DNA from: Nepenthes gracilis
Lineage: Eukaryota > Streptophyta > Magnoliopsida > Caryophyllales > Nepenthaceae
DNA length: 64,000 nt
Reading direction: 5' to 3'
Assembly (NCBI GenBank): GCA_033239525.1
Contig: BSYO01000003.1
Coordinates: 11,588,001 to 11,652,000, forward strand
Shown here: piece after piece, positions 33,488-44,066 of the stretch
How the letters are laid out: every line of letters starts with the position of its first letter
How positions within the stretch are numbered: position 1 is the first letter of the stretch
The notes under the pieces: model-generated
Seen by the model: only the letters and a program-made list of their open reading frames with translations
Databases searched by the model: none
Told to the model about the DNA's origin: nothing
Translations under genes and position numbers: made by a program

Positions 33488-34844
33488 AGGCCGGTAACTA
33501 TCATATGGGTATCCCATCTCACGGGATCAGTACGGTATGCCACTCGAAGGTAGGCCGGTAACGGTAATTGCTCCTACCATAACGCCCCGAGGGTAGGGCG
33601 GACCACAAATAACTCCATGGACAGAGTTATCCTCGATTACCACTGAAAAGTCCTAAAGGCATGCCGAAGAACCTATCCGAATTGTAGTTAGTCCCGGGTC
33701 CTAAAATAACTATAACGGAAACCATCTCTTTATAGAAAATCCCTTTTTCAAAATCAGACTTTCACAATATACTTTCAGCTAACTTTAAGTATACATGAAA
33801 ATTTCCTTGGTACGGGTCAAGTACATATTTTAGAAACAAATTATACTGAAAGCTACATTTCGATGTCAATTAATTTTCATATAACAGAAGCTACGGTTAA
33901 AACTCATCAAAACCTCTTCATTTTCGTACATAGGGCTTCGTCAAAACCTTCGGACTCAACTCGGTCTCTTACATGTACATATTTCATGAAATTAATGTCA
34001 TAGATGCCATGCATATACATTAAATCATGCAATTTACTCAAACTACATAACATTTTTGAGCTAGGGTTTCATCACATGCTTTTCAAGAGAAATTGAACAC
34101 CATTTTCATGCTCATTCACGAAATCGAAGCCAAATCTTGTAATAAACATGGATAAAGATAAAATCTAACCGATTAATCAAAGGAAACGTGCTTCATGTAC
34201 TTTAAACATGCATCATCAACATTTTAGAGCATTTTCAACGGTTATAAAGCATGAGAAATCAGTACAATGAAAAACGGCGTCCGAAGTACACTTGCCTTGA
34301 CGCGTGCTTTTACCTTTATAACTGACTCACGGATGGATTTGAACTCTCGGGCCTCGTTCTCCCCTTTTCTCTCTCTAGAATCGCCCCTCTCTCTCACTAA
34401 AAACCCTAGGTTTGTGAGAAATGAGGGAAAAGATGGCTGGGTGCGCTTTTATACACTACGCTACCGCTTGAGCGCAGCTCGAGCGGCCAGCAGGCGGCAG
34501 GGCTTCGGGTCATTCCCGCTCAAGCGGAGCTCGAGCGGCCAGCGGGCGGGCGTCGGTTCTGAAATTTCGGATCGAGCGCGGCTCGAGCAGCATCGGGCGG
34601 GCTACATTTTGTTAAATACGCTCGAGCGGCCAGCGGACGAGCATTGAGCGGCGGTGCTACTGGATTTTCCGCTTGCTACAGCCGTTCGGCGCGCAGCAGG
34701 CGCCGTTCTGCTGCTTGCAGAACTCGGGCGTTTTCTCACTTTTTGCTTTCAACTAACACTTGTTCATCACATGCTTAGCCTCTTAATGATATTAATCATC
34801 TTAATTATATCTAGTTATCACGTTTTTAGTTTTGGGTTCTCACA

Positions 34845-35509
34845 GCAGCAGCCAATATCATCCTGCTCCTCCCATTCTAGCTCATGGGACGAGGAAATAC
34901 CCTTCGGCATCAAGGATCCAGAGGAATGGACAGCTCTGGAGAAGCAAACGAGCCTAAAGGGGCGGCAAGAGCACAAGTAGAGGGATTAAACGAGACAGGG
35001 ACCTCATCCCGAGCTGTGGCCACCACTTTGTTATCCACACCAGGGCAACAGTCGTCATTTCCCATACAATTAACCTGATCACTTCCATCAAGGGGGGCAA
35101 ATTAATTGCCAGTGCTAGCAGGGACATCACCATCCATCTGGAGGCCACCAGGAGAGGAAGAAAACAGAGTTTTCTTACGAGTTTGTTCTCTAAAGGCCAC
35201 ACCAGCAGCTGGCAACCTAGAAGGCTTAACATCCTTCTGAGAAATGCAATTAGGTTCCTCATGCCCAAAGGGAAAGCAGAGCCCACAACAAACCGATTTC
35301 CAAGAATACTTTACACTCACCACAGAGGAGGAAACAGAGTTTGGGCTCGATTCCAGAACAATTCGTGAAGGAAGGGGCACATCCAAATTGACCTCAACAC
35401 AAATGCAGGCAACATCCACTCTATTTTCTCAGTCCGAGGACAAAGATGAATTGGCTTCCCAATGGCATTGGCAATCCAACCCCTCCAGGAAATCATAGGC
35501 TTGTTAGAC
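34845..35509 (-). pseudogene. LINE ORF1 fragment (zf-CCHC_4 type)
   Basis: Reading minus, the protein includes ANAIGKPIHLCPRTEK (around 35470) and SWKSVCCGLCFPFGHEEPNC (around 35250-35310), the conserved start and CCHC zinc finger of plant L1 ORF1 proteins, which bind the element RNA. It is split between two frames (78 codons at 35317-35553; 105 codons at 35102-35419) and lacks the DUF4283 part and the C-terminus. It is fused on its left to the G2 LTR and on its right to the copia gag in the opposite orientation. Confidence 0.7.
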
Positions 35510-36342
35510 CTGGCGGAGGTCTGGGAGAAGCTAGAGAGCAAGTATAACTCCAAGTCCTTGACAAACAGGCTACTTCTGAAGAAGCAGTTCTATGGCATAC
35601 GGTTGTCGAAAGGTGGGAGCTTTGAAAAGCACATGGATGAGTTCAACCGGCTCGTGACGTAGATGTCGGCCCTTGATGAGGAGATCAATAAGGAAGACAA
35701 AACGTTGGTGTTGCAGGTGTCCTTACCAACCTCGTACAATCACATAATCATAATGTTTCCATTCGGGAAGGACATGTTGAGACTGGACGAGGTCATAGCT
35801 TCCCTGCTTATGAATGAGTCAAGGCGGAGGGAAAGCGGTGAGGCCTCAAGCTCTCAACCAAGTCTGCTTGTGGTGACCAGCAGTCGAGGACGAGGAAAAT
35901 CGAGAGAACGAGGTAGAGGTGATAAGCCGGAGAGAAGCAACAGCTAGAATAGGCTTCAGGAAAGGACGCACTTCCATTGTGGCAAGAAGGGCCACATAAA
36001 GTGGGATTGCTCGTAGAGAAAGCAGGCGCAGGAGGATAGAAGCGATCATGTGGAGAGATCGGATCATACTGTTGGTCGGAACACTGTCACTTTCTGCGAT
36101 AGAGACCTCCTGGTTGTCCACGTAGGAAAAACACAGAGCTTGCCATGCAAGGAGACAAGTTGGGTGATGGACAGTGGGGCCTCATATCATGTGTACCAAG
36201 GAAGTCCTACTTCATGAGTTACATGCTCGTTGGTCACGGGGTGTTGAAGATGGGTAATGGTGGCTCGTCGAGAGTTGTTGGCATTGGGAATGTTTGCTTG
36301 AGGACAAGTAATGGGAATAAGCTTATGTTGAAGGGCGTGTGA
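35505..36342 (+). pseudogene. gag: Copia gag-protease pseudogene (element K)
   Basis: The gag core (UBN2 type) is clear: LAEVWEKLESKYNSKSLTNR followed by LLLKKQFYGIRLSKGGSF. It is interrupted by TAG at 35660-35662 and continues as MSALDEEINKEDKTLVLQ to about 35945. A zinc knuckle (HFHCGKKGHIKWDCS) is at about 35970-36015 and the protease start VMDSGASYHV, containing the DSGA active site, at about 36165-36195. Frames shift after that. The N-terminal part of Gag is missing at the junction with the LINE fragment. Confidence 0.8.
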
Positions 36343-36778
36343 CATGCCCCAAATTTGAGGTTTAATGTGATTTCAACCGGGAAGCTTGATGAGGAAGGCT
36401 TCAAGACGGTGTTTGGTGACGGCCAGTGAAAACTCACCAAAGGCGCCTCAGTTATGGCAAGATAAAACAGGAGATTAGGGCGGTACCCGATGAAAGCCTG
36501 TGTTGTCAAGGAAAATGCCAAGGTGACCAAAGGGAGTATTGGTCAAGGTGGCAGAAAGAGGTTGCCAAGGTAGAGTGCAAGGAAAAATGATACAACCACG
36601 TTGAAGGAGCTAAAGGGGAGTGGAATTACTCCAAATTCAGTGGAGCGGAGGAAGGTATCATTTAGGCTTGTGGAGGTTAATGCCAAAGTCCCAATTGACG
36701 GGAAGCTGTCGAAAGGTAGGAGATGACGGTCACCGGAAAAAGGCAAAGGTTTTCCCCACAAGGTCATGAGGAAAAGTT
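36343..36778 (+). pseudogene. Copia gag_pre-integrase remnant
   Basis: The sequence encodes LRFNVISTGKLDEEGFKTVF and FGDGQWKLTKG, the conserved GAG-pre-integrase motif of copia polyproteins, then runs out in a Lys/Gly-rich stretch up to the right LTR at 36779. The integrase core and RT are deleted. Confidence 0.65.
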
Positions 36779-38648
36779 TGTTAGATTTGGTCACTCCCTT
36801 GTGGGTAACTCAACAAACAAAAATATCATTGGGTAACAGAAGAAGTTTAACAGGGGGTTAACCAGCTGGAAGTAGAATCTGGTCAACGGGGATGTTGACC
36901 GGCTGAAAAAGGAGAGGATTTCTCCAGAGAAGATTTTCGAAGAGGAAATCTGGAGAGGAAAGCATAAGAGGATTTCTCTGGGAGTGGGTTTCGGAGAGCA
37001 AATGAAGGAGTGTATTTGCCAGAGAGGAAATTCGGAGAAGACCGGTCATACAAAGCAAGTTTTACAGCTGGAGGCAAAATGCCTTGTCAACGCGTTGACC
37101 GGCTGGTTATGGTTTTGCCTAGGTGTGCCATTTTGCCAGGTATGGCAAAATGGTTGGTTTGCACAATTTACCAGTATGGAATTTACCGGTCTACTATAGT
37201 GCCAGGTTTAGGGGCAAAATGGCCGATTGCGCCATTTTTTTTAGTTGCGTCATTTTTCCAGCATTGGGCAAAATGGTTGGTTTGCCCACAACGGCTGAAG
37301 ACGCATGGAATTTACTTTGAGGCAAATTAGCCGGTCAATGGGTTGATTGGCTGAGGAGACAAAATGGCCTAGTGAAGGTGCGCGATTGTGGTCTGCGGAC
37401 TGGTGCGCATGAAAAGGTCCGTGAACTTATACACTAGAAACGCCCGAGGACATGGGCTGAGCACAGTGAAGGCAAAGGACCTGGGTGCAGAAAACGTACG
37501 TGGATGCCAGCTCAGAAGATTGACTGAGCATGCGTGATCTCACGGAAATATGTGCAATCTTTGCAATGCATTGGCCGTCTGTGCAGATGGCAAGTTGCAG
37601 AGCTACAAATAGTAGGTGATTGTCTACAGTAGCCTACCTATTGGGTAGATGGTCTCTAGGGAAAGCAATATAAATATGCATGTTGGGCATGCGTTGAAGG
37701 TGACACAGTAAGAGCACAAGTGTGAGAGCTTACGGACGGAAAAGTCCAGTGGGACGATACAACTGAGGCGGTGAAGTCACAGCGGTAAAATCTAGCAGTG
37801 TGTGTGAAAATAAAATGAGTGGAGTGCACCATCGGTAAGAAGAAAGAGAGAAAAAAACAGAGAGTGAACAGCAAAGTGAGAGTTTCCTTACTATGGTATT
37901 GTTTTTCTTATTCTGTCATGGGTGTGTAGCAGATACTCTCTCTCAGGCTTTTGTAACCAATTTTTACATAGTGGACTTATTGTGGATTAAGTATCCCATA
38001 ATTTTTTACTTCGGTTTGTGAAGGGTTTCCACGTAAAACTTGTGCATTCCTCCTCTTTCTCTCTTTGTGTGTTTGTGTGCATTCCTATCCGATCTGCCTT
38101 TTGTCCCAACATTCTTGTTGTCATTGTCTACCATCAGTGTTCAAATGCTACCGCCACTATTCATCATTGAATCAGGCAAGTAATCTTCCTATTTTGAAAG
38201 TAAAATTGCTCTGCTCTCTTCCATTCTTAGCAATTGAATGCTTTCCTTTCTCATTATTGATGTTAATCTGCAAGAAAATGGTAAAAATTGGGTTGCATTT
38301 TTCAGTAAAATTGAAGAAATTGGGAAAAATAGAGATTTAGCTCTATCATGGATTTTCCAATGAATTAACATGAATCTAGGCTCAAAAAAATTGAGGATTT
38401 ATGCCATCAAGTTTCTGTTGTACATACAACATAGTAGAAATTGCATTATATACGGGCAAATTGTGAAGGAATAACGAACCGATCCTTATGCTCTGTTGGC
38501 AATTTTCCTTTGAACAATAGTGCCTTATATCAATGGGTAGTAGATTAATTAATGTGGGTAAAGCTGACTGTTAGTGTATAACGGTATATAGGCTTCAATA
38601 TAAACTGATGTACACTAGATTTTGTATGCAGATTCATGCCTGTATGTG

Positions 38649-38697
<49 letters not shown>

Positions 38698-40097
38698 ATA
38701 TATATTAATAATATGTGATGTGCGTATTTGTGTACTTGTAAAGGTATTCTGATATGCACTCATATATATATGTGTAGGGGCATAGATTTGTGTGGAGGTA
38801 TGTATACTATGAGTGGTGCGTATGAGAGGTGTGTGGGTGTGCTGATGAGTGTGGGTGTCCAGTAGCCAGTGCTGATGAATCTGGATGTGTGTAGCCATGT
38901 GTGTGAGTGAGAGCGAGAGAGAACAGCCGTGGGCACTGTTATGTGTGTGGGATGTGTGATAATGTATAAAGGATTTAATAAAATATTATAATATTTGATC
39001 GAATATTTAAACTTTCATTAGACTTTTTTCTCATTCCCATGATAAATAATTCTTTGCATTGATTTTGGTGGGTGCGTATATTTTATTGGCATTCTATAAC
39101 TGAATTGATGAGAGTATATGAAAATACTAAGATATCAAGTCAAAAAAAAGGCTATGGAATCTTAATGTAGTCTACACTTTCTAATACTGAATTCATATTC
39201 TAGGGATTGAGATCATTTAGATGGATACTTATAGTCTTATGAGCATTATGCATGGGATATCGATGGATATCGTATTCTGTAGACAATGGGACGTGTATCA
39301 CAATAGATTGCAGGAATACATACGAGTCATATATTGGGTTATCCGATGGGGTAACGGGAATACTGTTTGTGTGGATTGGATTCGGTACATATACACTATA
39401 GTTGGCGAGTCTCATGAGATCATAGGGTTGATTGCCAAACTTGCAAGTATTGATGTTTCAAGGACTTATCTAGCCAATGGAGGTGGGCATGTGGATGATG
39501 ATTCACAGTGACATATAAGCTCCAACTGATTTTGTGACATTTTATTCAGTTGGGACTTCTGTTGTGATAGACTATTGTTGATATTTGAATTAGATGGAAT
39601 CCAATTCGTATTTCTAATGTTTTGTTGTCATGTGTCTTTGAGTCATGGATACGACAGGTCATTGAATCTTTGGTAATTATTGACCTATTATTTATATTGT
39701 TACTATTATTTTAGATGTTATTGTATTCTGTTATTTTATTACATTGTTTACTTATTGGGTATTTGGTTCACTTTTATATTTTTATTAACTTTAGAGTAAA
39801 AAATTTATATTAGGTTAGAAGGGATCATGCAGACATGAGATAAAAATGATCTTTGGAGATAGAAGCTTGTGGCAAGTCACTCTAGAGTTAGTCCATTAGT
39901 TATTTTATTTGGATATGTTATCGAAACTGCGTTCCCTAAACATTAATGTGGTACACTTTTAATACTTGATAAAATTTATTATGAGTATTATAATTATTTT
40001 GTATAATTTATAATGCATTTATGAGGTTCTTTATGATTTTAGGTTTCCGTGTGGTCAACTCGAGGTCGGTCGGGTGATTCGTGTTCGTGGCATCACA

Positions 40098-40689
40098 ATG
40101 TCGTATCACGCACGCTAGGGAAACCTCTATTTTAACCAACTAGATTTGGTTGTCATAGTTGCTGGGTTTTGACGGAGTCTAGTCCGTCGACCGCACTTAA
40201 CTAATGGTGCTCGTTCTGTTAGAGGATATCGTTGCACTCGTGCATTGAGCCCTAATCCATCGACTATTTTTGACTGATGATGCTCTTTTCTATGAGAGAA
40301 TGTTGTCCTATGCATGCTAAAAAAGCCCCCTAAGTTTTTTTTTTTTATTTTGACCTCTTTAGGGGCTTTGACTTCAGTTTGTAAGTCCTCCAAGTCTTTA
40401 CATTGGTCCTCATTTGGGCTACTCGGTTATCTTGATTGAGGTTTTATATCTAACCTTATTTAGGCCACTCAATTATTTTAATCGAGGTTTTGACCATGCT
40501 TTTAGCAGGCCAATTTATAGGTGAAGGTTTCACCTCGATTTAGAGTCACTTTGGATCCTTTGAATTAATGCAAAGATGTGCAAGTATTCACATGAATAAT
40601 CAATATCATAAATGAATGGCAATATTATTAATTTCAATATGAATATATTATACATGTAGTCCACATGACACATAAAGAACTTACCTTTG
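40098..40689. other. Non-coding part of element C between LTR F and integrase
   Basis: The phrases 'ggccactcaatt...gaggttt' at 40440-40550 resemble 'gccactcaacgcagg.acgaggtttgg' in element D (50230-50400), so this is the internal stretch between the antisense gene and the end of pol. No gene is seen; the 88-codon frame at 40127 is incidental. Confidence 0.45.
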
Positions 40690-42400
40690 TTCGGTGATGG
40701 TTCATTGATAGTACTTTTTGATGTGGATGATGTTCCATATTCTTGGGACCAGTTTTCTATTCTGAATGCTTATTTTGTATGCACTATTCTGAAGAATCGT
40801 TGAGTTTAAGGACAGTCTCTCCCAATTATGGGACAATTTATTCCTATCAGCGGTTTTTTCCTATTACCTCTATGTTCAGCAAAACTAGGTCTCCCATATT
40901 AAATTGGCAAGCTTTCACCTTTTTGTTATAGTACTGAGCGATTCGTTATTGGTAAGCCACTGTTCGCAATCATGCCACGTCTCAAGCTTCTTCTAGCAAG
41001 TTGAGATGTTCTCTGAGTAGGTGGGAGCTGCTTTGTGGGTTGAAACTTCTAACTCGGAGGTTGGGCAGCCCAATCTCCATCGAAATGGCCGCCTCTGTCC
41101 CATAACACAAGTTGATTGGTGTTTATCTTGTTGGTTCTCTAGGGGCCGTTCAATAAGACTATAATAAAGAAGGTAGCTCGTTCGCTCGAGAGTCCCATGC
41201 ATCTTCTAGCTTCATTTTTAACCCATGTAGTAGGATCGGTTTGTTACTTTCACTTGTGGATAGGTAATAGAAGTGTGAATTAGTCAGATTCCCAAACTTA
41301 TCAGTACTTGGTGAATCTCTTGCTAGTGAATTGGGTTCCATTATTGATCACTATGACCTCAGAAATTACAAACCTACAAATAATGCTATGCCAAACTAAT
41401 TCGGTTGCATTTTGCTCTGTTATTTGCACCAGTAGGAAGCCTCGGCCAATTTTGTGAAGTAGTCAATGCCGACTATAATGAACCTTCCCTATCCTAATAT
41501 TATGGGCAATGTGCCCAATATTTTGAGCCCCACTAAGGGAACGGCCTGAACAACTACAAGGTTTGGAATTTTGTGTGCAGCTAATGAGGAACGTTAATGT
41601 GGATCTAATAATTTTTGCATTTTTTTATGAACTCTATGGCATCTCGATTTATTGTCAGCTAGTAGTAACTCTAGTATATGAATTTGAACACTAGATTCTT
41701 TCCTCCTATATGGACTTGTAAATTGATACACTTCATTTAGCACATAACTTCTTTTGGCATTTAACACCGCATGTAAGAAATGGTGTACCCTTATCGGTAT
41801 AGTTCCCCATTCATGAGGATGTACCAGCCTGCTATCCTTTTTAGGTGCCTAGCATCGTCTAGGTTATTCAGTAGAAGGCCTTCTTTTAGGTACTTTTTAT
41901 ATAGAGTCATCCAGGTATTGTCATCTGAGATTCGAAGCACCTCTTCCTTTGGGACTCCAACGCTCAAGATTGTGAAGATTTCTCGCATTTCTTGAGTGTA
42001 TTGCTCAAGATTCTTAGTGGCTGCCGCTTTCGCCACCTAATTTACCTTTCAGTTGTCTTCTCTTGGGATGTGAAGAATTTTTATTTTGTCAAATGATTCG
42101 GTCAGGCCTTCACTATAGTAAGGTATCTTGCGAGCAATGGGTTGGACACTTCAAAATTTTTGGTGACTTGGTTGATGATCAATTTTGAGTCTTTGTGGAC
42201 TATTAGGTTTCTGGCTGAACATTCATTTGCTATTATGAGTTTGGCCAATAAGGTCTTGTACTCAATGATGTTATTGATGACCGAAATTTGAGTGTTATCA
42301 AGTATTTTATCTCTGACTCGTTTGGAATTCTCAAGACCACACCTACTCCATTTCCTAATTGGGATGATGATTTGTCCATGTGTAAGATTCAAGTCGGAGC
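40690..42400 (-). pseudogene. pol: RNase H-integrase pseudogene of element C
   Basis: Read on the minus strand, RNase H remains at about 42102-42392 (IEYKTLLAKLIIANECSARN, HKDSKLIINQV). The linker and integrase zinc-binding region follow at 41791-42036 (DDARHLKRIAGWYILMNGEL), then pieces of the integrase core (41050-41780, with stops) and its C-terminal end at 40690-40930. The order RNase H then integrase fits Ty3/gypsy. Many stops and frame shifts disable it; reverse transcriptase and protease are missing. Confidence 0.75.
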
Positions 42401-42631
42401 CTCTTCTTAGCTAGGTACTGTGTGAAACTTCTTTTTGAGTCGAAGGCCTCCCTATATCTCAGGAATTGTATGGATTTCGCAGCTCTGAGCTTTTATCCCG
42501 TGCTCCAAGATTTAGTTTGCCTTCCAGCCGAGTTTGACCCTGTTGCTCATGGCCTTGAGGTCGTCAAGTCGTGGAATCACCTATTTGGCTAGGTGATTTT
42601 TTCTCCGATTCCTCCTCTTGGATGCGTAAGT

Positions 42632-42846
42632 CTAGGAGTTGAAGGAAAGAGCCCTCAGTAGATATCCTTCTAGTATGTTATAAATAGTTTGGAGGACCTT
42701 GGACAGGGTGTCTACTTGGGCTGCTAACGTCTTCACATTTACGTTTATGGCTAGACGAGCATTCCCATAGCTACGTACTGTCGGGTTGTCGCCATATGAG
42801 ATAACATCTCTGGCCGGTACACTTATTTGGGTCTTGGTGTTGACCA
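42632..42846 (-). pseudogene. gag: gag N-terminus of element C
   Basis: The ATG at 42846 (complement) gives MVNTKTQISVPARDVISYGD, the shared Tat-type start also found in B and D. The frame ends at 42632 after about 70 codons, and RNase H remnants begin about 230 bp further on. The capsid core, zinc finger, protease and RT are therefore deleted. Confidence 0.7.
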
Positions 42847-42904
42847 TATTTTTTATTGGTGGCTTGAGTGGTTTGACTATCATCGTTTCCACATATGACA
42901 ATAA

Positions 42905-43690
42905 TGATACGTCTTCAGGATCCGAATTATTTTACAAATTATGGAGCCAATTTACTACACCTAAATGCTCGAATTGAAATGGGTCTGATCTTTATAACTT
43001 GAGATCTAAATCTTGCACACCACAATAAGACAAACAAGAGATAAGATGTAAGGAACTCGCTCCTTGATATATCATCTAATGTTTAAATCAGAAATTTCTT
43101 CTACTTGGATGAGAAAGATACTTGAAAATGAGTGCAAAAATATAAAGTGAATAGAGATGAGTGTTATTTGGAGGGCTATACTCCGTTTGGTGTACTCGTT
43201 TTGTAGAGTGGCTTTGAATGATGTACTTAGTAGGTAGAGTGTCTAATTTTGATAATTGAACACTTGACTTGTGGAGTGTCTAACTTCCTTTTTTGTTGTC
43301 TAGCTTCATCACCCTTTTTCTATGGGAGAAAGGCTATATTTATAGTAAAAGGAATTGTTTGGTTGGCGAATCCCTAAATTAATGTGTGGGTATGGTGTCT
43401 CTTCGGTAGTAAGGGGTGTTACTTGTTCGTGTAATGACCACCTTTATTTAATAGTTGGACCACTTGATTTCTAACTGTTGGGATTGACGCAACTACTGCC
43501 AGAAGCAGTTCATTTAGTTCTCCTTTATGTTTCTTCAATACCTAACAGTTTGGGTTGTGTCATTTGGTTCAATCGTTACACCATTTGTCTCATGGGCTCA
43601 GAGGCATTTTGTGATGAGTCATTGTTACTTGAGCCTCTTATCCTTCCGTGCATTGGATATAAGCCGACCCAATTCTTATTAAACCCATCA
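42905..43690 (-). mobile_element. 5' LTR of element C (right side)
   Basis: The LTR runs from TGATACGTC to ACCCATCA (786 bp). Just inside the element (42880-42904, complement) is TTGTCATATGTGGAAACGATG, a diverged form of the Tat post-LTR motif. The target duplication ATCTT follows at 43691. Confidence 0.75.
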
Positions 43691-44066
43691 ATCTTTATTT
43701 TTTTTTTATTTTTGTTATGCAGAACCAAACAAATACTTTAATTTATGGAAAACTTTAGCCATTATTATTATAAATTTATAAATTTTAAAGGGTTCAGTTA
43801 TTTAAAACAAAAAAAAAATTGAGTTTGAAATCTTTCTCTCCTATGTTATTACTTCAGCCTTTTATCCTTCTATGTATTGGATATGGGCAGACCCAATTCT
43901 TATTAAACCCATCAATCTTTAGTTTTTTTTTTTGTTATGCAGAACCAAACAAATACTTTGGTTTATGTCAAACTTTATCCATTTTTATTATAAATTTATA
44001 AATTTTAAAGGGTTTTAGTTATTTAAAACAAAACACTGGATTTGAATTTTTTCTCTCCTATGTCAT
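43617..44066. repeat. 224-bp tandem duplication across the LTR C border
   Basis: The stretch 'cagcctcttatccttc...attggatat...cccaattcttattaaacccatcaatcttta...ttatgcagaaccaaacaaatactt' occurs twice, starting near 43631 and 43855. Because the unit contains the LTR end plus downstream flank, it formed after C inserted. The copies have since diverged by several substitutions and small indels. Confidence 0.85.

Larger units (their letters stand above)
33015..34844 (-). mobile_element. G-family LTR (G2), inverted, inside copia K
   Basis: On the + strand it starts TGTGACAGAATGG and ends GGTTCTCACA, complementary in type to the G1 termini. Reading minus, it shows the same order as G1: CGCTCGAGCGG palindromes, TATA box (gtataaaag, complement of about 34449-34458), AG-rich leader, 'gtaaaagcacgcgtc.aggcaagtgt', and the hairpin at 33461-33487. 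Flanking 5-mers differ (gatgt and gcagc), and the two sides belong to different elements, so this is not a clean insertion; deletion or ectopic recombination is implied. The 126-codon frame at 34267 is promoter sequence. Confidence 0.75.
32511..38111 (+). mobile_element. Ty1/copia element K (defective, chimeric)
   Basis: The outer ends are TGTTGGG (32511) and CCCAACA (38111), a perfect 7-bp inverted repeat, flanked by identical 5-bp duplications TTCTT (32506-32510 and 38112-38116). The right LTR spans 36779-38111 (1333 bp). The left LTR survives only as 32511-33014; its remainder, primer site and gag start are replaced by a minus-strand G-family LTR and a LINE ORF1 fragment. Internal coding remnants are gag, zinc knuckle, protease and gag_pre-integrase; integrase, RT and RNase H are absent. 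Both LTRs carry GTTGACCGG palindromes and GGCAAAATGG repeats. Confidence 0.82.
31970..40097 (+). mobile_element. Gypsy solo LTR F, split by copia element K
   Basis: F starts TGTAACACTTCTGTGTTTCGG and ends GGCATCACA, with target duplications ACGTC (31965-31969) and ATGTC (40098-40102) that differ by a single C-to-T change. Without K it is about 2.5 kb. It holds an (AAT)n-rich stretch (32030-32170), a CT-rich leader (32190-32290), and a long AT-rich right half including (TA)n at about 38660-38705. It sits in the region of element C between the antisense gene and integrase. Confidence 0.7.
16888..43690 (-). mobile_element. Tat-lineage gypsy element C, exploded by nested insertions
   Basis: The outer ends are TGATGTATC at 16888 and ACCCATCA at 43690, flanked by the same 5-mer ATCTT (16883-16887 and 43691-43695). 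The left LTR is 16888-17040 plus 22232 to about 22448 (the remainder is lost or unrecognisable); the right LTR is 42905-43690. Between them, once insertions are removed, lie an antisense gene on + (29702-31700), integrase and RNase H remnants on - (40690-42400) and a gag start on - (42632-42846). Protease and reverse transcriptase are missing. The sense strand is minus, so the right LTR is the 5' LTR. Confidence 0.75.

Noticed and set aside
32423..38190. Possible host gene first exon (ATG 32432 region, CT-rich leader) split by copia K, continuing at 38117
   Set aside because: The flanks on both sides belong to one solo LTR (F, 31970-40097) with its own target duplication, so the leader-like sequence is LTR promoter and not a host exon.
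38545..38898. 117-codon minus ORF rich in His, Thr and Tyr-Ile
   Set aside because: Produced by TA/TG-rich simple sequence in LTR F.
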